DNA of 12,125 bases from contig JAWXUA010000087.1 in the NCBI GenBank assembly GCA_044433065.1, positions 1-12,125 of the forward strand, given 5' to 3'. A program made the translations under genes and the position numbers. The notes under the pieces are model-generated. The model had not been told where the DNA came from and ran no database searches. It saw only the letters and a list, made by a program, of their open reading frames with translations. Of this stretch, positions 7,708 to 12,125 are shown in pieces. Positions within the stretch are counted from its first letter, which is position 1. Each line of letters opens with the position of its first letter. The stretch comes from Nitratidesulfovibrio sp044433065 (GTDB taxonomy: Bacteria > Desulfobacterota > Desulfovibrionia > Desulfovibrionales > Desulfovibrionaceae).

Positions 7708-8202
7708 ATGCATCTCGTTCTCTATCATCCTGAAATTCCACCGAATACCGGTAACGTGGCTCGTCTATGCGCCGCAACCTGCACCTCGCTACACCTCATC
7801 AAGCCGCTGGGTTTCAGCCTCGATGACAAATACCTCAAGCGTGCTGGGCTCGATTATTGGCCGCATGTGCCCTTGACCATCTGGGAATCTTGGGAGGACT
7901 TTCTTGATAAAGGTGTTGAAAACCGCAGGCTTATCATGTCCAGTGCACGCCAAGGCACTGCCATCCATCGTTTTCCCTTTGTGGCCGACGACATGATTGT
8001 CCTTGGCCCAGAGACCACAGGGCTGCCCGAAGACGTCATGGCTTTGTCCGAGCACCACGTCCGCATCCCCATCTGGGGCAAGGTCCGCAGTATCAATATG
8101 TCAACTGCCGCTGGCATCATGCTCATGCAGGCGCTGGCGATTAGCGGTGAGCTCGACAGGGTTGAGGACGGGGTTGAGGACGGGGTTGAGGACGGGGTAT
8201 AG
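7708..8202 (+). CDS. trmL: tRNA (cytidine/uridine-2'-O-)-methyltransferase, TrmL type
   Basis: 164 residues of the SPOUT (trefoil-knot) methyltransferase superfamily. TrmL methylates the ribose 2'-O of the wobble nucleotide (position 34) of certain tRNA-Leu species using SAM. Visible: PEIPPNTGNVARLC (8-21), LIKPLGF (30-36), GLDYWPHV (47-54), and the knot motifs LGPETTGLP (99-107) and IPIWGKVRSINMSTAAGIML (120-139), which form the SAM pocket. The length matches the family except for the C-terminus, where VEDG is repeated three times (152-163) after the usual end of the fold. AAAGGAAG at 7697-7704 is a good ribosome site. The cbiB GTG begins two bases after the TAG, so the two genes are very likely co-transcribed and perhaps translationally coupled. 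Confidence 0.92.
   Translation: MHLVLYHPEIPPNTGNVARLCAATCTSLHLIKPLGFSLDDKYLKRAGLDYWPHVPLTIWESWEDFLDKGVENRRLIMSSARQGTAIHRFPFVADDMIVLGPETTGLPEDVMALSEHHVRIPIWGKVRSINMSTAAGIMLMQALAISGELDRVEDGVEDGVEDGV
8161..8196 (+). repeat. In-frame 12-base tandem repeat at trmL 3' end, three copies
   Basis: GTTGAGGACGGG occurs three times without change (8161, 8173, 8185), encoding VEDG three times at the TrmL C-terminus. Each unit carries GAGG and GGGG, which resemble Shine-Dalgarno cores; the last unit lies just before the cbiB GTG. Confidence 0.95.
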
Positions 8203-8204
8203 CT

Positions 8205-9389
8205 GTGTTTTCCACCATCCTAAATCCGTGGCTCATCTTTGCGGCCTTTGTCCTGCAAATGCTCTTTGACAAGCCATATAGAATAACGCATCCAGTCGTC
8301 ATCATTGGGAAAGGTCTCGACGTTCTAGAGCGCATTTCCCGCCGCTGGCATGAGCACGGAATTATGGGGCTTGGGCGTTTTCGGTGGCGTATAAGCCTGA
8401 ATACGGCTGGCAAATGGTCCCTCTTGGTGGCCATGTTTTGCACGGCTAATGTGGTCTATTGGCTGTGTGCGCTGCCATTCATCGGGCTTGTCGTTGCTAT
8501 GCTGTTTTCCGCTATGGGTTTAGCTCTTGGGAACCTGTTATATGAGGTCAAGAAAGCTGCAAATATTATTAAAGCTGCGGATATTATTAAAGATAGTAAA
8601 AATAGTAGCTTAGATGATAGCCATGCAGGCTGCACTCCAGATGATACACACGACGACGCAAACAGCACCGCGAATTTAGACCAAGCACGGCAAGCCGTTG
8701 GCATGCTCGTAAGCCGCGATACAAGCGAACTCGACCAAGACCAACTGCGCCGCGCTTTAGCCGAAACAGTGGCCGAGAATTTCAACGATGGCTTTGTGGC
8801 GCCGCTTTTTTGGCTGACGTTGACGGGTCCTGTGGGGCTTTGGGTGTACAAATGCGTGAGCACTGTGGATTCCATGTGGGGCTACCGCAATGAGCGTTAC
8901 GAAGACTTTGGGAAGGCTGGAGCGCGTCTTGATGATATGCTTGCCTATATTCCTGCGCGTCTGAGTGCTGCGCTTTTGTGGATGGCAGGGCCGCTCGTGC
9001 TCTGTGGCGCATGGCCGTGGATATTCAAGCGCATTCAGGCCGATGCTAAGACCATGGAAAGCCCTAACGCTGGGTGGCCCATGGCGACAGCTGCGTGGAT
9101 GCATGGCGTGCCTATGGGTGGGCCGACGCCGTATTTTGGTGTCATGAAGGACAAGCCTGTGCTAGGCCCTAAGCCTTCTGGTGAGGCTTCTGGTGAGGTT
9201 TTTGGCGAGCAGGCCCCCGAGCCTTCTGGCGTTTGGACTCATGCGCCTTCTGGCGTTTGGACTCATGCGCCTTCTGGCGTTTGGACTCATGACCGGCTTG
9301 AGAAATTGTGCCGCCATGTGAAGTGGGCAGGCATCGTGGGTGGGGCTTTGGCTTTGGGCTTTGCGGTGCTTGTGCGCATGATTTTCTAG
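8205..9389 (+). CDS. cbiB: Adenosylcobinamide-phosphate synthase CbiB/CobD
   Basis: 394 residues. CbiB (called CobD in the aerobic nomenclature) is an integral membrane enzyme that attaches the aminopropanol or aminopropanol-phosphate arm to adenosylcobyric acid in B12 synthesis. Visible: hydrophobic N-terminus with HPVVIIG (29-35); membrane segments about 70-112; SRDTSELD (170-177), AETVAENFNDGFVAPLFW (186-203), TVDSMWGYRNERYEDFG (220-236), ARLDDMLAYIPAR (240-252) and SPNAGWP (286-292), all family signatures; a final hydrophobic segment at 373-394. Two parts look inserted: an acidic, AT-rich stretch at about 117-157 containing a KAA(N/D)II repeat, and 322-362 with PSGVWTHA repeats. The GTG start is chosen because it is two bases past the trmL stop and gives the expected N-terminus; SD-like GAGG/GGGG comes from the trmL tail repeats. 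No other B12 gene is in the window. Confidence 0.92.
   Translation: MFSTILNPWLIFAAFVLQMLFDKPYRITHPVVIIGKGLDVLERISRRWHEHGIMGLGRFRWRISLNTAGKWSLLVAMFCTANVVYWLCALPFIGLVVAMLFSAMGLALGNLLYEVKKAANIIKAADIIKDSKNSSLDDSHAGCTPDDTHDDANSTANLDQARQAVGMLVSRDTSELDQDQLRRALAETVAENFNDGFVAPLFWLTLTGPVGLWVYKCVSTVDSMWGYRNERYEDFGKAGARLDDMLAYIPARLSAALLWMAGPLVLCGAWPWIFKRIQADAKTMESPNAGWPMATAAWMHGVPMGGPTPYFGVMKDKPVLGPKPSGEASGEVFGEQAPEPSGVWTHAPSGVWTHAPSGVWTHDRLEKLCRHVKWAGIVGGALALGFAVLVRMIF
8553..8588 (+). repeat. In-frame 18-base duplication in cbiB
   Basis: AAAGCTGCAAATATTATT (8553-8570) and AAAGCTGCGGATATTATT (8571-8588) differ at two bases and encode KAANII and KAADII. They start an AT-rich stretch up to about 8620 that looks unlike the rest of cbiB and lies in a hydrophilic loop after the first membrane segments. 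Confidence 0.8.
9222..9290 (+). repeat. In-frame 24-base tandem repeat in cbiB, about three copies
   Basis: Units at 9222-9245, 9246-9269 and 9270-9290 (last one 21 bases) encode PSGVWTHA, PSGVWTHA, PSGVWTH at residues 340-362, in the loop before the last membrane segment. The shared bases are identical. A shorter degenerate repeat (SGEASGEVFGE) precedes it. Confidence 0.95.
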
Positions 9390-9420
9390 CGCTCAAAGAA
9401 CGTGTTTTTCATCCTGAAGC

Positions 9421-9506
9421 CCTGCGACACTTGTGACAAATGCGACAAAACAAGAAAATGTCGCATTTGTCACAAGTGTCACAGGGGTAGGCAATGGATT
9501 TTCACT
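9421..9506 (-). repeat. Hairpin repeat element, copy 1
   Basis: Arms 9421-9447 and 9459-9485 pair over 27 positions with one C/A mismatch; loop is 9448-9458. Each arm contains three TGYGACA heptamers at 9-base spacing. A conserved tail follows at 9482-9506, ending GATTTTCACT. Read on the minus strand, the element matches copy 2 at 10799-10890, including the loop sequence, with few differences. Confidence 0.9.
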
Positions 9507-9605
9507 TTTATTGGTCTCGACGCCGTAAGCTTCGCTGCTCTCCACCTTTGGTCTACATCTAATGAATATAGTATCCAGTATAGAATGCCTTGGCCAAACA
9601 AATAC

Positions 9606-9683
9606 AAGGCCAACATATAAGGCCAACATATAAGGCCAATATACAAGGCCAAGATATAAAGCCAATATATAAGGCCAAGATTC
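9606..9683 (+). repeat. 13-base tandem array, six copies
   Basis: Units start at 9606, 9619, 9632, 9645, 9658 and 9671, consensus AAGGCCAAYATAT. The first two are identical and the others diverge by one to four bases; a degenerate relative lies at 9591-9605. It stops four bases before the UPF0280 stop codon, so it is in the 3' untranslated region. Confidence 0.95.
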
Positions 9684-9687
9684 TAAC

Positions 9688-10599
9688 CTACACAGCAGCT
9701 AATTCCATATCTCCCCAAATGCCAATCTGGCCACAACATTGAGCATATATCCCTGTAATGCCCAAATGTTCAAGACCTTTAGCATGGTTAATAACTCGAG
9801 CTACATCGTCGCCAGTCTTCAGCATATTACAATAGAATGTGGCTGCGCTGTCAGCAAGGCTCGCGTTCTTTGACCGAATTACAGCTACATCACCATGACC
9901 AAAGCTTAGAGAATGGCCTATGTACGCTGATGATGCACAAAGTGATACAGGTGATGACTGTGGCTTTACCATAATACCTATCATGCCGCCATCATCATCT
10001 GGCTGAGCTAGAATACCAATAATTCGTTCCTTTCCAGTATAAATATAAATATCGCCACCATTTTCTATGATAAGCTCTTCAGATTGCTTATGAAACTCTT
10101 CAGCAACCATCTGGGCAATGGTCCCAGCCACAGCAGCAAAAGGTCCAACGCCCATAAGCTGTGAACCATGAGCCATACGCTGAATAATGTCTGGAGCTGA
10201 ATTTGGTACAGAAACAGGTGTAAGGCTGTATCTGAACTCCGGTTGCAATGCACACCAAGCCTCTATCTGACCCCGTAAAGTACATATATATTTGGTTATA
10301 TCTTCTATAATGCTTTGTGTATTATATGTATCTTCTATAACGTTTATGCTTCGTGTAGCATCATTATTTTCTATACTACTAACGCTTCGTGCATCATCAT
10401 TATTTCCTATACTACTAACGCTTCGTGCATCATCGCAACCATCCTTCGCCAAGCTTGAGCGGAGCAGGGTGATGTGCAAATCTGTTTCGGCCACAACGAC
10501 CTGCACGGTGCACTCATCATCATGGTGGTGGCAGCGCTGTCGATACGCTCTGTGCGTATCCTTATAGATAGGTGTGTTTTCCTTTGTGTGGCGCATCAT
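9688..10599 (-). CDS. UPF0280 family protein (ApbE-like), with internal repeat insert
   Basis: 303 residues. The core matches UPF0280, a family of unknown reaction distantly related to ApbE (FAD:protein FMN transferase). Visible: VVVAETDLHIT (34-44); PEFRYSLTPV (120-129); MGVGPFAAVAGTIAQMV (149-165); ENGGDIYIY (179-187); SSAYIGHSLSFGHGDVAVI (223-241); LADSAAT (248-254). The glycine-rich and ENGGD motifs resemble the flavin/metal pocket of ApbE, but a flavin role is only inference. Residues 56-101, between the ETDL strand and the SLTP region, are a serine/asparagine/acid-rich insert of 12-residue tandem repeats (DDARSVSSIGNN). GGAG ends two bases before the first ATG and five before the second, so Met2 (base 10596) may be the real start. 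The gene appears AT-richer than argF and is flanked by an inverted pair of hairpin elements. Confidence 0.85.
   Translation of the reverse strand: MMRHTKENTPIYKDTHRAYRQRCHHHDDECTVQVVVAETDLHITLLRSSLAKDGCDDARSVSSIGNNDDARSVSSIENNDATRSINVIEDTYNTQSIIEDITKYICTLRGQIEAWCALQPEFRYSLTPVSVPNSAPDIIQRMAHGSQLMGVGPFAAVAGTIAQMVAEEFHKQSEELIIENGGDIYIYTGKERIIGILAQPDDDGGMIGIMVKPQSSPVSLCASSAYIGHSLSFGHGDVAVIRSKNASLADSAATFYCNMLKTGDDVARVINHAKGLEHLGITGIYAQCCGQIGIWGDMELAAV
10312..10435 (-). repeat. In-frame 36-base tandem repeat in UPF0280 gene
   Basis: Best-conserved unit is 10384-10419, with a partial copy to about 10435, a close copy at 10348-10383 and a degenerate one at about 10312-10347. On the minus strand it encodes 12-residue DDARSVSSI(G/E)NN repeats (about residues 56-91). 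Divergence increases toward the protein C-terminal side, as if the array grew from the 5' end of the gene. Confidence 0.85.
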
Positions 10600-10707
10600 G
10601 TCTCCAAACTATGTCCAAGGTTCCCAAGGTGTCCCCAAGCTATTTCCAAATATATTTATTATGGCTACCATCTTCGCTGAATTCCTTTGCGTACGCAATG
10701 GTTAAAA

Positions 10708-10755
10708 AGTGAAAATCTATCGCCTACCCCTGTGACAAATGCGACAAATGCGACG
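10708..10755 (+). repeat. Truncated hairpin repeat element
   Basis: The 25-base tail (10708-10732, beginning AGTGAAAATCTATCGCC) is identical to that of copy 2 at 10799-10823. It is followed by three TGYGAC(A/G) motifs at 9-base spacing (10731, 10740, 10749), but there is no return arm, so no long hairpin can form. Confidence 0.85.
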
Positions 10756-10760
10756 TTTAT

Positions 10761-10787
10761 GATATGTACGATATGTACGATATGTAC
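10761..10787 (+). repeat. 9-base tandem repeat, three copies
   Basis: GATATGTAC occurs three times without change at 10761, 10770 and 10779, between the truncated and complete hairpin elements. It shares the 9-base period of the TGYGACAAA motifs beside it. Confidence 0.95.
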
Positions 10788-10798
10788 CCACGCAAAGC

Positions 10799-10890
10799 AG
10801 TGAAAATCTATCGCCTACCCCTGCGACACTTGTGACAAATGCGACATTTTCTTGTTTTGTCGCATTTGTCACAAGTGTCACAGGGGTAGG
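10799..10890 (+). repeat. Hairpin repeat element, copy 2
   Basis: Tail 10799-10823, overlapping arms 10814-10846 and 10858-10890 that pair over 33 positions with one mismatch, and an 11-base loop (10847-10857). The arms contain three TGYGACA motifs on each strand. It lies in opposite orientation to copy 1, so the two tails point inward to the UPF0280 gene. It lies between divergent genes, so termination is not its obvious job. Confidence 0.9.
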
Positions 10891-10915
10891 GCAGGCTGTT
10901 TTTACGCGTACGTCT

Positions 10916-10966
10916 CAAGCAATCCCCAAGCAATCCTCAAACAATCCCCAAGCAATCCTCAAACAT
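10916..10966 (+). repeat. 11-base tandem array upstream of argF
   Basis: CAAGCAATCCC, CAAGCAATCCT, CAAACAATCCC, CAAGCAATCCT and a partial CAAACAT follow each other from 10916. The alternation of C and T at unit ends gives a higher-order 22-base period. Confidence 0.95.
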
Positions 10967-11014
10967 AAAAATACAATTTTGGCATACGCAGGCTTTACAA
11001 GTGCGGCTAATGGT

Positions 11015-11043
11015 TTTACAAAGTTTTTTTCTATCTGTACACT
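11015..11043 (+). promoter_or_regulatory. Possible sigma70 promoter for argF
   Basis: TTTACA (11015-11020), a 17-base gap and TACACT (11038-11043) match the consensus at five and four of six positions. It would leave an argF leader of roughly 100 bases. Another TTTACA at 10994 has no good partner. Confidence 0.3.
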
Positions 11044-11153
11044 ATCGCTCAATGAAGCGAAGTCTGTGGATTTTAGACTTTTGTGGGGTGAGGACTGGAC
11101 CCCCATCCATAGATATCATTATATATGTAACGCGACAAAAAAAGGATACCCGT

Positions 11154-12056
11154 ATGCCTAAGCATTTTATGCGCATCCGCGACCTCGGCTTTGATGGTGC
11201 TTGGAAGGTCTTGCGCCGCGCCAAGGAAATGAAGGACACCAATCATCGTGGTCACATCATGGATGGCAAAGTGGCCGCTATGATCTTTGAAAAGGCTTCC
11301 ACGCGTACGCGAGTATCCTTTGACGTTGGCGTGCGTCAGCTTGGTGGCACCACCATCTTCATGACCCCAGCTGAAAGTCAGCTTGGCCGCTCCGAGCCTC
11401 TGCGTGACACTGCACGCGTCCTGTCGCGCTACGTGGACTGCATGATTGTCCGCACCTTTGGTCAAGCAAAGCTCGATGAATTGGTGAAATACGGTTCCAT
11501 TCCCGTTGTTAATGCGCTCACCGATGAAGGCCATCCATGCCAAATCATGAGCGATTTGCTCACTATGTACGAGCGTACCCCAGACTTCTCTAAGATGCGT
11601 ATGGCTTGGGTTGGCGACGGCAACAATATGGCAAATTCCTTCATTGAAGCTGCCATGTACTTCCCTTTTGAGCTCTTCATGGCGTTCCCAGAAGGCTATG
11701 AGCCTGACCGCGACTTGCTTGACCTTGCACTGCGCGCTGGTGCTAAAATTTTCCTCACCCATGACCCACGCATGGCCGTGGATGGTGCTGACTATGTCCA
11801 CACCGATGTCTGGGCTTCCATGGGCCAAGAAGAAGAGCAGAAAAAACGCGAGAAAGCTTTTGCTGGCTTCTGTGTTGACGAAAAGCTCATGTCCTACGCA
11901 AAGCCTGGTGCTAAGCTCATGCACTGCCTCCCAGCACACCGCGGCGAAGAAGTCTCCGAAGCCGTCTTCGAAATGGAAGGCTCCATCGTCTTCGACCAAG
12001 CTGAAAACCGTCTGCACATGCAGAAAGCTATTTTGGAATGGGTATTTAGCGAATAG
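11154..12056 (+). CDS. argF: Ornithine carbamoyltransferase (anabolic)
   Basis: 300 residues. It condenses carbamoyl phosphate and ornithine to citrulline in arginine synthesis, in the cytoplasm, normally as a trimer. Visible: carbamoyl-phosphate loop STRTR (49-53); QLGRSEPLRDTARVLSRYVD (76-95); DEGHPCQ (124-130); MAWVGDGNNMANSF (150-163); ornithine-side DVWASMGQEEE (218-228); catalytic HCLPAHRG (257-264). The short length and lack of extensions fit the anabolic ArgF type. An open frame continues 51 codons upstream to 11001, but the ATG at 11154 is chosen because the protein then begins as expected and AAGGA (11142-11146) lies seven bases before it; the upstream codons look non-coding. A perfect hairpin follows at the window edge, so argF may be transcribed alone. 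Confidence 0.96.
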   Translation: MPKHFMRIRDLGFDGAWKVLRRAKEMKDTNHRGHIMDGKVAAMIFEKASTRTRVSFDVGVRQLGGTTIFMTPAESQLGRSEPLRDTARVLSRYVDCMIVRTFGQAKLDELVKYGSIPVVNALTDEGHPCQIMSDLLTMYERTPDFSKMRMAWVGDGNNMANSFIEAAMYFPFELFMAFPEGYEPDRDLLDLALRAGAKIFLTHDPRMAVDGADYVHTDVWASMGQEEEQKKREKAFAGFCVDEKLMSYAKPGAKLMHCLPAHRGEEVSEAVFEMEGSIVFDQAENRLHMQKAILEWVFSE

Positions 12057-12095
12057 AGTTGGTTTTAGGATTATTAGTTGGGATGAGCTGGGGGA

Positions 12096-12125
12096 GGGAG
12101 GAAACTTTTGGAAAAGTTTCCTCCC
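12096..12125 (+). terminator. Hairpin downstream of argF
   Basis: GGGAGGAAACTTTT (12096-12109), a GG turn and AAAAGTTTCCTCCC (12112-12125) form a perfect 14-base-pair stem 40 bases past the argF stop. It runs to the window edge, so any U-run and further pairing are out of view. Its plan and the GCTGGGG before it resemble the hairpin at 2970. Confidence 0.65.

Larger units (their letters stand above)
9390..9687. other. Convergent spacer between cbiB and UPF0280 gene
   Basis: No gene is supported. The spacer holds the first hairpin element with its tail (9421-9506) and a 13-base tandem array (9606-9683). The stretch 9507-9590 shows nothing recognisable. The hairpin could terminate both converging transcripts, though it has no U-run. 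Confidence 0.6.
10600..11153. other. Divergent spacer between UPF0280 gene and argF
   Basis: 554 bases without a supported gene. It holds the UPF0280 ribosome site (GGAG, complement of 10602-10605), a truncated hairpin element (10708-10755), a GATATGTAC triplicate (10761-10787), the complete hairpin copy 2 (10799-10890), an 11-base array (10916-10966), a possible argF promoter (11015-11043) and a small AAGTCT/AGACTT hairpin (11060-11080). Open frames crossing it are produced by the repeats and have no family look. Confidence 0.6.

Noticed and set aside
9402..9620. Plus-strand open frame of 72 codons with a CxxC-rich start (CDTCDKCDKTRKC)
   Set aside because: The cysteine pattern is just the translation of the nonamer hairpin repeats; no ribosome site and no family resemblance in the rest.
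9606..9683. CRISPR array
   Set aside because: Thirteen-base units are contiguous with no unique spacers; no cas genes in the window.
11001..11153. 51-codon upstream extension of argF
   Set aside because: ArgF proteins begin near the ATG at 11154, which has a good AAGGA site; the upstream codons do not resemble any OTCase N-terminus.
10832..11161. Plus-strand open frame of 109 codons before argF
   Set aside because: It runs through the hairpin and the 11-base array and overlaps the argF start in another frame; composition follows the repeats.
11073..12017. Minus-strand 314-codon open frame opposite argF
   Set aside because: Antisense shadow caused by codon bias of argF; the plus-strand protein has full catalytic motifs.

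Overview
This 12.1 kb window is bacterial chromosome with eight recognisable protein genes and unusually repeat-rich spacers. The gene set suggests a Desulfovibrionaceae-like anaerobe (Desulfobacterota): a DmsA-type molybdopterin oxidoreductase, Tex, a CxxC-Nudix hydrolase, a lone HyuA-type protein, TrmL, CbiB, a UPF0280/ApbE-like protein and anabolic ArgF. This placement is an inference from gene content and overall protein character; no taxonomic marker (rRNA) is present.

Layout. Bases 1-202 hold no clear gene, only short tandem repeats. A minus-strand dmsA-like gene (203-2824) has no Tat leader and no electron-transfer or membrane-anchor partner in the window. A spacer with a strong hairpin (2970-2989) separates it from minus-strand tex (3020-5239). 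A 71-base divergent spacer leads to a plus-strand run: Nudix hydrolase (5311-5763), hyuA-like (5860-7629), trmL (7708-8202) and cbiB (8205-9389, GTG start two bases after the trmL stop). A minus-strand UPF0280 gene (9688-10599) follows, convergent with cbiB. The window ends with plus-strand argF (start placed at 11154) and a perfect terminator-like hairpin at the right edge.

The genes do not form one pathway. They cover anaerobic respiration (dmsA), RNA and transcription maintenance (tex, trmL), nucleotide clean-up (Nudix), corrinoid assembly (cbiB), arginine synthesis (argF) and two poorly characterised enzymes.

Two features stand out. (1) A hairpin element of about 77-90 bases occurs on both sides of the UPF0280 gene in opposite orientation (9421-9506 and 10799-10890), with a truncated third copy at 10708-10755. 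Its arms are built from the nonamer TGYGACAAA, read head-to-head, and each copy carries a conserved 25-base tail that points toward the UPF0280 gene. (2) Five of the eight genes carry in-frame tandem repeats of unrelated sequence (12, 18, 24 or 36 bases), placed in linkers, loops or a C-terminus, whereas intergenic arrays also use units that are not multiples of three (11 and 13 bases). This points to active minisatellite formation in the genome, filtered by selection for reading frame.
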